Positions 33,771 through 42,989 of a DNA stretch of 49,035 nucleotides are shown one piece after another. The position numbers and the translations under genes were made by a program. Within the stretch, counting starts at the first letter, position 1; each line of letters starts with the position of its first letter. The notes beneath the pieces are model-generated. The model worked only from the letters and a program-made list of their open reading frames with translations, searched no databases and was not told the origin of the DNA. This DNA comes from Candidatus Obscuribacterales bacterium (lineage in GTDB: Bacteria > Cyanobacteriota > Vampirovibrionia > Obscuribacterales > Obscuribacteraceae): contig JAKFUT010000261.1 in assembly GCA_021732565.1 (NCBI GenBank), positions 1 to 49,035 on the forward strand. The letters run 5' to 3'.

Positions 33771-36700
33771 ATGGTGGAATTAGAGCCGGGTCAAACAGTC
33801 GACAACCGTTATTTGCTGCTCGAGCATATTGGAGATGGCGGCATGGGAAGCCTGTTCAAGGCTCGTGAGCTTGAACTGGAACGGGTTGTCGCATTGAAAT
33901 TTCTGCGACCGTTGGGGGAATTTCAGGAACATCGCTTTGAAAGAGAGGCAAAGGCGCTTTCGGACCTCCATCACCGAAATATTGTGACCTTCTACCGATT
34001 CGGCATTTGCCACCCACAAATTCCGTACATTGCTATGGAGTATTGTGAGGGTGAGAGTCTCAGAAACTTAATACAAAATCGTCAGAACCTTACTGTTAGT
34101 GAGAGTCTTGAAATTGCCACAGTAATTAGCGAGGCGATGTTATGCGCCCATCGCCAGAATATTCTTCATCGCGATCTCAAACCTGAGAATGTGTTGCTTC
34201 CATTATCGCGCGATTTCGGGCAGTTGAAGGTGGTTGACTTTGGCCTTGCCAAGGTACTCGCCGGAGATCCGGGCCAGCAGCTAACCGCAACAGGTCAACT
34301 CATCGGCAGCTTCCCCTATATGAGCCCCGAGCAATGCAAGGGTGGAACAGTCGATGTGAGATCCGATATCTATGGCTTAGCCTGTGTCCTTTTTGAAATG
34401 CTCACCGGTGGTCCACCTTTCAGTGGAAACTATCCGACGGCATTATTGCATCAGCATATCAATGAAGCACCAACCCGTCTTTCAAAGGTAAAACCCGATG
34501 GCGATTTCTCCGACTCATTAGAGGCTGTTCTGCAAAAGGCGCTCAGGAAAGATCCCGCAGATCGCTATCAAACCATGGATGACTTCCGACAAGATCTTGA
34601 ACGTTTACGCGACAGACGCGAGTCTGAAATTTCTGCTGTGCTGGTAAAACGCAAGAATCCAGTGTTTGTTAAATGCATTGTCGTTGCAATGGCACTGGTT
34701 GTTTCAACCACTCTCGTACTCTTTCTGTCACCACGAGCTATAAAAACCAATCCAGTAGAGCAAGCGTCCGCTCATAAACAGATTCGCACTTCTCCGGAGA
34801 ACTCCCTGCGCAGAGCATACGTCTTTCTTGAACAACAGTCAGGACTAAGCCGGAAAGGGCGTCAATTTGTACTTGAGCAGGTGCGATCTCTGACCACTGA
34901 TGTTATTGAGGCGGGGCACCACTCTGCTCCCGACATGCTTGCAATGCAAGCTTATTTTTTGAGAGGGCAGAGCTACGAAGAGCGAGGAAGCCTCACCATT
35001 AACATTGAACAAAATGCTGCACTGGCGAAACGCGATTATTTGCGTTCAATAGAGTTTGCTACCACCGGTAATGGGGTCTATCGTCTGGCTTGGATCCCAT
35101 ACGTAAGGTTGGCAAACGGCGCGACTCTGGCTGGAGATCAAAAAACAGCGGAGAAATATTTCTCGAAGGCTCTTGATGCCTTCCGATCTAAGCAAGAACT
35201 GAGACGAGATGCTCCGCTGATATTGAAAGGCGGCTTTGACAAATTTACTGAACTCGATCTGGAACGAAAGCTGGTTAATGCGGCGTACTCGAGCGGGGAC
35301 AGCAGTGCCTGTAAAAGAGGCGAAGCACTTGTTGATAGGTGGATGGATGCATTACCCGAGAGGGAGGATAAATTTTCCGCCTATCAAGACTTCGTATTTT
35401 GGCTTGCCGATTTGTACGATCGAGATCACGAAACAAAGAAACGAGACGCATTGCTATCGCGTATGGCGGTGCAGCTCAAAGCTTTGACGAATGACGCTAA
35501 ATTCTCTAGAAGTCATTTCTATACGGCGCTTGCTTACAGAAATTTTTGTTATGGACAAATAACCGAGGGTAAGGCTAACTGCCTGCGAGCGATCAATTCA
35601 GCCAGAAATCCCGATGGTTCTCTTTCGCGCACTGCCGCTCATCCATACAGTGTTCTCTCGTCGCTTTATGCTGCTGAGTGCGACAGAAAGATGGCTGCGG
35701 TGAACGCTTTGGAAAGTTTGAGACTTCTTCAGAAGACGCCCCCTGCTGACAACGCAACGCGGACTGATGAAGAGCTGAAGCGTGAGCGTCAGTATCTCGA
35801 GTATGCAAGTTTGAACGGCGACGTGACGGCCACTGGTAAGACGCGATCGCTGTTTGAAAAATGGATACTTCTTTTACCTGATGATCTGGACACGGAGTGG
35901 GTGACATGTGGTGCGTGGTTGTGCCGTAAGTATTATCAGGAGGGTCAGCTTTCGGATCGGGATACAATTTTGGAACAGTTGAGACAAGGAGCCGGTCATA
36001 TGTCGGGAACAACTCTTTTTGAGTTGTATGCTCGGCTGGGAGCCATTGGTTTGGAGCAGCATCAATTTAGCCAGTCCGAAATAGACTGGCAAGAGGCTCT
36101 CAAGGTCGCAACTCTTGCTCGAAATTTCCAGGAGTGCCTGGTGTGCCATTGTGCTCTTGCAAAAATCGCATCACATCGCTCAGAGGAAAAATCGGCAGGA
36201 GAATATTGGTCTCTGGCAAAGGCCGATTACAAACTTGCGGAGCAAGTTAACTGGCCTGGCTGGTCCGCATTGTCGCTTTTGGTGATCGAGGATAGAGAGC
36301 TGCGATCGGCATATTTGGCAGGGAATTTAGCGGCCGCGGCTGAATCCAAACGACTGTTTGAACGCTGGACCAGTTTATTGCCTCAATCACTCAATGGCTC
36401 GTGGATGGACTGCGGAGTGTGGATATCGCACTTGTACCAGTTAGAAGGAAATATTCAAGAGCGCGATCGTATTTTGCGAAGACTGGAGCAACAGTTAACT
36501 CTCAACCTCGCCACGGCACGCAAGGATCGCACTCCCAGAAATGCCGCACCGAATAAGCTCCGCATATGGCTTGTCACAGTCTGCGAAATGCGTTTAACTC
36601 TGGCCTGCCAATACTGTAAATTCGGCCTGGTGGATTTGGCAATGCGGCAGGCCCGGCTAGCTGCTGAGGAATACGGTGGTATCCATGCTGAACCGCATCC

Positions 36701-36818
36701 TTACCAGGTCGTGGTCGATCATTTGGACGAGTTAATAGGCTGTTGCGAAGGGCATTCGATCGAGCAGCAAGAATTACAAAAGATGAGAGAGCACCTGATA
36801 AAAATTGGCGAAGTCTAG
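33771..36818 (+). CDS. Transmembrane Ser/Thr protein kinase with TPR-like ectodomain
   Basis: Residues about 13-280 are a complete Hanks-type kinase: GDGGMGSLFKARE (21-33), Lys43 in VALKFL, HRDLKPEN (133-140), DFGLA (156-160), SPEQC (185-189) and the C-lobe DRYQTMDDFRQDLE. A membrane helix lies at about 299-319. The remaining near 700 residues are helical and contain repeated 'LLP-x-x-L-x-x-x-W-x-x-CG' stretches (ILLPDDLDTEWVTCGAWLCR and SLLPQSLNGSWMDCGVWISH), showing an internal duplication of a segment of about 160 residues. The ligand is unknown. ATG 33771 has AGAGG eight bases upstream. An intrinsic terminator follows the gene. Confidence 0.93.
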   Translation: MVELEPGQTVDNRYLLLEHIGDGGMGSLFKARELELERVVALKFLRPLGEFQEHRFEREAKALSDLHHRNIVTFYRFGICHPQIPYIAMEYCEGESLRNLIQNRQNLTVSESLEIATVISEAMLCAHRQNILHRDLKPENVLLPLSRDFGQLKVVDFGLAKVLAGDPGQQLTATGQLIGSFPYMSPEQCKGGTVDVRSDIYGLACVLFEMLTGGPPFSGNYPTALLHQHINEAPTRLSKVKPDGDFSDSLEAVLQKALRKDPADRYQTMDDFRQDLERLRDRRESEISAVLVKRKNPVFVKCIVVAMALVVSTTLVLFLSPRAIKTNPVEQASAHKQIRTSPENSLRRAYVFLEQQSGLSRKGRQFVLEQVRSLTTDVIEAGHHSAPDMLAMQAYFLRGQSYEERGSLTINIEQNAALAKRDYLRSIEFATTGNGVYRLAWIPYVRLANGATLAGDQKTAEKYFSKALDAFRSKQELRRDAPLILKGGFDKFTELDLERKLVNAAYSSGDSSACKRGEALVDRWMDALPEREDKFSAYQDFVFWLADLYDRDHETKKRDALLSRMAVQLKALTNDAKFSRSHFYTALAYRNFCYGQITEGKANCLRAINSARNPDGSLSRTAAHPYSVLSSLYAAECDRKMAAVNALESLRLLQKTPPADNATRTDEELKRERQYLEYASLNGDVTATGKTRSLFEKWILLLPDDLDTEWVTCGAWLCRKYYQEGQLSDRDTILEQLRQGAGHMSGTTLFELYARLGAIGLEQHQFSQSEIDWQEALKVATLARNFQECLVCHCALAKIASHRSEEKSAGEYWSLAKADYKLAEQVNWPGWSALSLLVIEDRELRSAYLAGNLAAAAESKRLFERWTSLLPQSLNGSWMDCGVWISHLYQLEGNIQERDRILRRLEQQLTLNLATARKDRTPRNAAPNKLRIWLVTVCEMRLTLACQYCKFGLVDLAMRQARLAAEEYGGIHAEPHPYQVVVDHLDELIGCCEGHSIEQQELQKMREHLIKIGEV

Positions 36819-36904
36819 CATGGGGATTGTCAGTTGGTTTGTTTGCTATTGATTAGCCACATCCTGTATGTTACTTGTTTTCAATTCCGCTCCGGGATGA
36901 CCGC

Positions 36905-36950
36905 GCTGGTCTGCAGTCATTGCGTCAGACCAGCCCGTTCTTCTTTTCCT
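36905..36950 (+). terminator. Intrinsic terminator after the 1015-residue kinase
   Basis: Nine perfect pairs GCTGGTCTG (36905-36913) and CAGACCAGC (36926-36934) with a 12-base loop are followed by a T-rich run (36938-36950). It sits 86 bases after the kinase stop and before the convergent acidic repeat protein. Confidence 0.75.
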
Positions 36951-36958
36951 ACCCGAAC

Positions 36959-37588
36959 CTATTTTTCGGGAGATACACGAGTCGTTTCGGCGTCCGCAAT
37001 ACTTGTTCGTCGTGCTCCGTCAATGACAACTCTCGGAGGATTACCCTCAGTGGCTGGCACCGCTTCGGCTTCACCGCCCGAGTGAGCTTCCGCAGGCGAT
37101 TCATCGTCGCCGCCGTGTGCCACCGTATTCGGTGTGTCAGTCTCAGCGCTCTCTGATCCGCCGTGTACTACCGTCTCTGGTGTGTCGGTTCCTTCGCTGT
37201 CTGATCCACCGTGTGCTACCGCAGAAGACTCTATGGTTAATTGCCCATTAGGGGCCTCAAGCTTACCTCCTTTTCCAGTAGGTTTCTTGGCCTCAGTCTC
37301 CCGATCATCAAGTTCGTCCTTCTCTACCTTGGAATTACCCTTCTCTTCATCACCATTTTCCTTGCCGTCCTTTTCCGATGAATTACCAACGGCGACTTTG
37401 TTGTCGTCGAATTTACCGAACGTAACTTCAAGCCCTGGTAGTAAAAGTTTCGCAGATTCGCATTTCGGCTCCATGGCCTTCACCGCAAGATTCATATCGG
37501 TCTTGTTAATGTCTGACATCGACAGGACGCTCTTTGATGATTCACTGTTATCCTGAGCTGCCTCGGCGTGATCAAAATTCTTTTCCAT
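36959..37588 (-). CDS. Acidic, disordered protein with 16-residue repeats
   Basis: I start this at the ATG at 37588 because GGGAGAGAG lies just upstream; a longer frame from 37636 lacks a site. The 209-residue product is almost entirely Glu/Asp/Ser/Lys/Gly/Thr, with no hydrophobic core, and is probably disordered. Near the C-terminus are 16-residue repeats of the form V-[AV]-HGGS-[DE]-S-x-x-TDTP-x-T, two full and one partial, with more HGG/HSGG echoes. No family is recognised. The repeated His-Gly-Gly could bind metal, but this is a guess. It converges with the kinase gene. Confidence 0.72.
   Translation of the reverse strand: MEKNFDHAEAAQDNSESSKSVLSMSDINKTDMNLAVKAMEPKCESAKLLLPGLEVTFGKFDDNKVAVGNSSEKDGKENGDEEKGNSKVEKDELDDRETEAKKPTGKGGKLEAPNGQLTIESSAVAHGGSDSEGTDTPETVVHGGSESAETDTPNTVAHGGDDESPAEAHSGGEAEAVPATEGNPPRVVIDGARRTSIADAETTRVSPEK
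37110..37222. repeat. 48-base tandem repeat inside the acidic protein gene
   Basis: Units begin at 37110, 37158 and 37206 (CCGCCGTG, CCGCCGTG, CCACCGTG), exactly 48 bases apart, and keep the reading frame. The third is partial. Copy number may vary between strains. Confidence 0.75.
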
Positions 37589-37962
37589 AATACTCTCTCC
37601 CTGTTTTACTGTTGCTGAATTACTGCGAAACACCATCTTTCATTAGGAAGCCATCGATTTTAAATTCAAAAGCTATCTACATTAAGAGTGAAAGAGCAGT
37701 GGCTGTTTCGGCGATGGATACACATTAGCACCGAGAGTCTGACGGAAAACTGATCGTGCAGGAGGAAGCGAAAAAGTTGACGGTTGCGGTCGGCAGGATC
37801 TGGTGTGTCACCGCTGACCGACAATCTACAAAGATAGAGTAAGCCGTTGTGATCAGAGATTCAACAGATCTTCATTTGGTAATGTGAACGCTAGCTCTTC
37901 GTGGAACGATATCGCTCAAAAGTTGCATTCGAATCAAAGCGATAACTCCAACGTACACCAGT
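37589..37962. other. Intergenic region, nothing recognised
   Basis: About 370 bases between the acidic protein start and the histidine kinase stop. I see no ORF with a plausible start and no strong hairpin or repeat. Confidence 0.4.
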
Positions 37963-40065
37963 CTAATCGCTAGCCGCCTTCATAAGAGTAAAGCAGAAAG
38001 TGCTTCCACCTTCAGGGTTGGGTTCCACCCAGATCTCTCCCCCCTGTTCGTTGATAATTGTCTTGCAGATATGCAGTCCCAGACCGCTGCCCCCCTTTTC
38101 GCTTGCGTCTGTGGCACAGACCTGACTGAATCTTTCGAAAATTCGCTGCACCTGATCTGCCGGTATTCCTCTGCCGTGATCACTTACATAGACAGAAATT
38201 CTGGCATCGTCAAAATCGCGTGCGCCTACAACAATCTCAGAGCGCTTGGACGAAAACTTCAAAGCATTGGACAGAAGATTGACCAGTACCTGAATCGTTC
38301 GCGCTCCATCCACCAAGCACAAGAAATCGCAGTGCTCTTTACGAATGCTTATCTTGCGGGTGATTGCCATGTGCTCCACTGCATTTATGGATGCGTCGAC
38401 AAGAGCTGATATGTGTGTATTTGACGTGTGCAATTCGAATTTTCCCGCACGCATTTTTTCAATATCCAGTAGATCGCTGATTAGTCTCATCAGGCGCTCC
38501 ACTTCACCAATCATGCGAGCCAGTTGGTTCGGCCCGACTTCGAAGTTCGGAAGCGACAGCAATTCGAAAAACGATCTAATTGATGTGAGCGGCGTGCGCA
38601 AGTCATGACCGACCATGGCGATGAATTCGCGCTTCATGGTTTCAATTGCTACTTTAGAGCGCATATCGGAAACAACCAGCAACCATTTCTCCCGTGTTGC
38701 AAATTTGGAAAAGGCCACTTGGACAGGCACACGCTCACCACCACTTGCACAAGCGATTTCATCAAGCATCGGTATCATTCGATCCGATTCGGAGATTGTC
38801 TTTAGAAGAGATGCAGTGCTCATGTCCGGCAATAAAAGGCTGACGTTCTTTCCGCTGAGCCTATGCGATTGATCTCTATAGTCGAGCATCTCTTCAATGA
38901 TTGAGTTGTTTAGTTCTATATTCATATACGAGTCAAGGACTAGTATGCCGGCAGGCAGTGATTCAAAAAGCAACCGCAGTTCGGCTTCCTTTTCCTTGAG
39001 CAATCGCTCAGCGAGCTTACTGTCAGTAATGTCGTGAGCAATACAAAATAGCGCGCCTTCTGAGACTGACAGGTGCGCGGACCACCGCAAGCAAATAACA
39101 TTTCCGAATTTAGTCTTGAACCAATTTTCAAAGGTTCGCAGGTCCGTACTTTGGCTGACAGCATGCAAAATATCTCCAACCGAGTTTGCATCGCTACTCT
39201 GCAAATAGTCGGCCAATGGTGTGCCGTGTAGTTCATATTCGGTGTATCCCGTAATCCTCTTACAGGACGGACTGACCTTCTGAAACCGGCCCGACGCATC
39301 CAGCCAGCAAACCATGTCAACGGCATTCTCAATCATCGCCTTTTCATGTTTTGTCAGGCTTTGAACAGTGTCGCTCCATAGTTTTATAGTGGCATTCAGG
39401 CTCTGCCAGGGGTCAGCGGTTGAGCCCGCGGGTAACGTCAATCCACTTTCCGCAAGTAACTCAATACAGTTTTTGTTCAAGGCTACTAGCGGCTTGTCCA
39501 GCCTGGTTCTCAAGATGACCAGTCCCGCCACGGTTGAGACCAGAGTGGCGGCCAATACTGCCAACATGCCAGTCTTTCCATCTTCCTTGGTTTGGTGTAC
39601 GGAGTTCGTCCTTGGTTTCATATATATTACGTAGCGTTTGTCAAATTCGCCTTCTTGTCGATTGCGAATAATAATCCAGTCTTGAATGCTGTCGGCCGGG
39701 AATGGGTTCTGCTTCCACTCCTTTAAGACTTGAACATCACCAAGCAACATCTGGTCCTCAAGTCTCAGCAGCTCTGCCAGGCTCATGTCAAAGCGCGGGT
39801 TATTGCGCAATGCTGTGATCCCGTCGAAAACCATCTTGGTCAACCTGGTATTTTGAGAGAGAAATTGCTGGTCTGATGTTTGAAGATAGGCATGCAGGCT
39901 GAGATAGCTGAGCAAGCTATTCGTTCTCAGATCCGCAAGTTGTAGTTGTGGTAGGTCAAATACGGTGACAACCTCAGTCGTTGTCGTGAACACCTTGAGG
40001 CATCCAATTGAGGCAAGCAGCAACGGAAGTAAAAGAATGGCGTAGATGACTCTTGTGCTTTTCAA
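37963..40065 (-). CDS. PAS-domain membrane sensor histidine kinase
   Basis: The 700-residue protein has two membrane helices (about 6-26 and 167-186) flanking a helical sensor region that resembles CHASE3. Two PAS domains follow at about 243-350 (VDMVCWLDASGRF, CIAHDITDSK) and 365-475 (PAGILVLDSYMNIELNN). The transmitter has the H box MVGHDLRTPLTSI with phospho-acceptor His487, N box NLLSNALKFS (Asn600), G1 DHGRGI and G2 GGSGLGL. It starts with TTG 40065 and a weak purine stretch. It is the last of three same-strand signalling genes (response regulator at 42990-43661, Ser/Thr kinase at 40114-42618), the latter only 48 bases away, so a combined pathway is likely but not proven. Confidence 0.93.
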   Translation of the reverse strand: MKSTRVIYAILLLPLLLASIGCLKVFTTTTEVVTVFDLPQLQLADLRTNSLLSYLSLHAYLQTSDQQFLSQNTRLTKMVFDGITALRNNPRFDMSLAELLRLEDQMLLGDVQVLKEWKQNPFPADSIQDWIIIRNRQEGEFDKRYVIYMKPRTNSVHQTKEDGKTGMLAVLAATLVSTVAGLVILRTRLDKPLVALNKNCIELLAESGLTLPAGSTADPWQSLNATIKLWSDTVQSLTKHEKAMIENAVDMVCWLDASGRFQKVSPSCKRITGYTEYELHGTPLADYLQSSDANSVGDILHAVSQSTDLRTFENWFKTKFGNVICLRWSAHLSVSEGALFCIAHDITDSKLAERLLKEKEAELRLLFESLPAGILVLDSYMNIELNNSIIEEMLDYRDQSHRLSGKNVSLLLPDMSTASLLKTISESDRMIPMLDEIACASGGERVPVQVAFSKFATREKWLLVVSDMRSKVAIETMKREFIAMVGHDLRTPLTSIRSFFELLSLPNFEVGPNQLARMIGEVERLMRLISDLLDIEKMRAGKFELHTSNTHISALVDASINAVEHMAITRKISIRKEHCDFLCLVDGARTIQVLVNLLSNALKFSSKRSEIVVGARDFDDARISVYVSDHGRGIPADQVQRIFERFSQVCATDASEKGGSGLGLHICKTIINEQGGEIWVEPNPEGGSTFCFTLMKAASD

Positions 40066-40113
40066 ATTTACAGTCTCTTGTCGATTAACTCACCAGTGAT
40101 CGCACGCTTTGGT

Positions 40114-42618
40114 TCAATTCCTCTTCAGAATGCCCATGAGATACTGACTATCGGCGACCTTACTTCCGTGTCTTAGTAGTGAAAGTGGTAGTGCCAGTCG
40201 CGCAAAACATCTTGCACGTTCATAGTGCTTCTCCCGCTGCATCAGTTTGGTCATCAGCATTAATCTTTCAAGAGTCTGATGTTCGATAAACACAATTGGT
40301 ATCGACAGCGAGCGATTGCACAATTCCTCTGCCCGGGAGAACTTTCCCTGGTTGAAGCTGCATTGTGCAAGTCTGAACAAAAGGATCGCTATACTGAAGG
40401 TATCTGGTTTCTGTAAATTCAGGTGGACCTTGCACAATTCCTCACATTCATTGTTCAGTCCTAGTACCATTAATGTGTTGGCAAGGTCAACGATATTCTC
40501 TAAGCCGTTTTGGGAAGAACCCTGTTCTCGGCTCCACTGTGCTAGCTTACTCAGTCCGACCGCCTGGTTTCCATCGGCTAACTCGATTGCGCACCATAGC
40601 CCTTCCACGGGTGTACTCGGTTTAACTTGAGTTAGCCAATGTCTTGCCAGGTCAATTTCGCCAGTACAAAGATAGGCTTTCGCGAGCATGTATTTAGGCA
40701 CAGATTGTTCGTATGTGCTCGGATGCAATTTTTCCAGCAGCGGTTGCAAAATTTTCACTGCACCGGCGTACTCATCACATACGCTTAGCAGACCACCGTA
40801 AGAGAGCATGAAGTTGGTTTTTCCCTCACCGGAAAATGAGCCATTCGAAATTGCCCTCCTTCCGGTATCTAAGGCGTGAAGTGGCATCCCCAAACGGTAA
40901 TCTACTTCCCACAGCTCTTGCAGAAGTTGCTGATATTCTTCCTTCGTGAGCGTTGCATGATTAATCTCATACCCCACAAAGCACTGATTGTAATAGGCAT
41001 GTGCCAATGCGAGCTCATGTGTTTCCTTAAAACTCTTTGCCAGACGGCGCAATGCTGAGGCTCGCCTCCAAGGGTCGCCATCCTGGTCGGACAGAACTAG
41101 TAGTAATTCACAGCTTGCCTGAGTTGACATCGGCATCTTGTGAGTTGACTCATAGATTTGCAAGACGAGGTCGTAGACTTCTGCAGGATGTCGAAACGAA
41201 ATTTTTGCACGGGAAATATTTGAGGTCAGTGGAACTAGATTATGAACATTTCGTAAATGCTGAGATAACTCCTTGTCAGATATCTCTATGCCATTCCGAT
41301 TTGTAATCTCTTCTCCAACGCCGTTCTTTAGAATTGAGGCAAGGAACCTCAAGTACTCTTCAATGAAACTAGAGATAAGCTCGGAGTCGGCAGTTACTTC
41401 TAGTTGATTGCTCACGGCTGCAACCTGATCAGAATATCGTTGGAATGCGCCCAATGCAAGCCTTGGTGGCAGTGCCGCAACAAGGGCTCGAGTCTCGAAC
41501 AACTTCCTGTATGATTGTTTCTCTGCTAGAGGTTTATTAATTGCAGCAGAAACGGTGGCTGCATGGTTTAACAAAGCAGCTCTTTGGTCAGCTGATAACG
41601 AAAACCGGTCAGACTGAGAAAGCACAAATCCTGTCAGTCCGGGATCAGCATTAGCATATATAACTAGCCCTAGAGAAATGGTCGCCGCCAGCGTTGCAAC
41701 CCCGAAGACCTTCCAGGGAAACCTGCTTTTAACCACGCCACTGGAAAGAGATGTTGCGACTCCTCTTACACATTCGGCCCGGCCTGCCAGTACCACCTGT
41801 ATGTCCTCAGCAACTTGTTCAGCTGTTTGATATCGTTGATTTGGATCCTTGGCCAGCGCCAGCAACAGTATCTTGTCAACTCCGAGCAATACCGATTCGG
41901 AAAGTGATTCGAGCTTTGGTGCTTCGTTGAGATGCTTATATACCAGACCAATAGCGTTGTCAGCCGTGAAAACAGTGGAACCGCTGATGCACTTGTACAG
42001 GGTACACCCGAAGGCATAAATGTCTGAGCGTCCATCTACGATTCGTCCGTCGCATTGTTCCGGGCTGAGATAGTGCGGCGTACCCAACAAATGTCCTGAT
42101 TGAGTAGCATATGTGTTGTGAAAGATTCCATCTCTTATAAATGAGAGACCAAAATCGATTATCTTTGGGTGGAGCGGATCGCCATCCTCTAGTAAAATGT
42201 TGTTGGGATTTATATCTCGATGCACAATCCCGTGCTTATGGGCATATGCCAGCGCGTTGCAAATAATAGAACCCAATTTCAGGGCAGTGGTGCACTCCAT
42301 CTTTCCATCGTTGGCTCCTAACCATGAGGTCAAAGTGCACCCTTTGATGTACTCCATAACCACATACGGTCGCGATTCGCTGGTTATACCGCATTGATAA
42401 ACCCGTACGAAATAAGGATGATTCAAGAGTGCGATTATCTTGCACTCACGTGAGAAGCGTGCTCGGTCTTCCCTCGATAGAATGTCGTTGTGGAGAACCT
42501 TTATGGCAACCGGGCGTCGCAGTGACTCGTCATAGGCTTGAAAAACTTCCGCCATTCCGCCTTGGCCCAGAAGAGACATAACACGGTATCGATTTTGAAA
42601 GTTTTTGCCGATTTCCAT
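40114..42618 (-). CDS. Transmembrane Ser/Thr kinase with TPR tail and altered catalytic loop
   Basis: The kinase domain (about 11-275) has GQGGMAEVFQAYD (18-30), Lys40 in VAIKVL, DFGLS (155-159), SPEQC (185-189) and the C-lobe QRYQTAEQVAEDI. The catalytic loop reads HRDINPNN (133-140): the base Asp135 is present but the usual Lys two residues later is Asn137. That Lys normally contacts the ATP gamma phosphate, so activity may be low or changed. A membrane helix at about 301-321 is followed by roughly 510 helical residues with TPR features (ALAHAYYNQCFVGYEIN, YMLAKAYLCTGEIDLARHWL). It lies 48 bases upstream of the histidine kinase gene, suggesting co-transcription. Confidence 0.92.
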   Translation of the reverse strand: MEIGKNFQNRYRVMSLLGQGGMAEVFQAYDESLRRPVAIKVLHNDILSREDRARFSRECKIIALLNHPYFVRVYQCGITSESRPYVVMEYIKGCTLTSWLGANDGKMECTTALKLGSIICNALAYAHKHGIVHRDINPNNILLEDGDPLHPKIIDFGLSFIRDGIFHNTYATQSGHLLGTPHYLSPEQCDGRIVDGRSDIYAFGCTLYKCISGSTVFTADNAIGLVYKHLNEAPKLESLSESVLLGVDKILLLALAKDPNQRYQTAEQVAEDIQVVLAGRAECVRGVATSLSSGVVKSRFPWKVFGVATLAATISLGLVIYANADPGLTGFVLSQSDRFSLSADQRAALLNHAATVSAAINKPLAEKQSYRKLFETRALVAALPPRLALGAFQRYSDQVAAVSNQLEVTADSELISSFIEEYLRFLASILKNGVGEEITNRNGIEISDKELSQHLRNVHNLVPLTSNISRAKISFRHPAEVYDLVLQIYESTHKMPMSTQASCELLLVLSDQDGDPWRRASALRRLAKSFKETHELALAHAYYNQCFVGYEINHATLTKEEYQQLLQELWEVDYRLGMPLHALDTGRRAISNGSFSGEGKTNFMLSYGGLLSVCDEYAGAVKILQPLLEKLHPSTYEQSVPKYMLAKAYLCTGEIDLARHWLTQVKPSTPVEGLWCAIELADGNQAVGLSKLAQWSREQGSSQNGLENIVDLANTLMVLGLNNECEELCKVHLNLQKPDTFSIAILLFRLAQCSFNQGKFSRAEELCNRSLSIPIVFIEHQTLERLMLMTKLMQREKHYERARCFARLALPLSLLRHGSKVADSQYLMGILKRN

Positions 42619-42989
42619 AAGCTGACCATCACACGTCTGCGACTGGCGAGCCTATTATACCGATCCTGCTTCGTCAAGCGTCGTTTTGATCTTTGCCAGT
42701 TTTGCCCTCACCGTGTTCAAGCATTTTGAAAATCAGTGTCTTCGCACGACTAGACTCCAGAAGGATTCATGCTCGTGCACTACTCCGCCCGTAGATTCGG
42801 CAGACACGATAATGACGCCAGTCATCGCCCCTTCTCAACCGTTCAACTATCGAACGGCGGAAGTGAAGAAATTCATGACATATTCGCCGTTGAAGCCCCC
42901 ATTTTTCTCTACCATGATGCCGCGCGCCCAGCATCATAGTAAAGAGAGATTGCCACTGTCTGTAATTCACTCAAATAACTCTTAGTCTG
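42619..42989. other. Intergenic region between response regulator and Ser/Thr kinase
   Basis: About 370 bases with no credible gene. An inverted repeat ATGATGC (42914-42920) / GCATCAT (42931-42937) lies about 50 bases after the response regulator stop; read on the minus strand it is followed by a short A-rich stretch, so it is not a clear terminator. The promoter of the kinase-histidine kinase pair is probably here. Confidence 0.4.

Noticed and set aside
42686-42985. Plus-strand ORF of 99 codons
   Set aside because: Located in the gap upstream of the minus-strand kinase, low-complexity Ser/Pro/His/Thr content, no ribosome site or domain.
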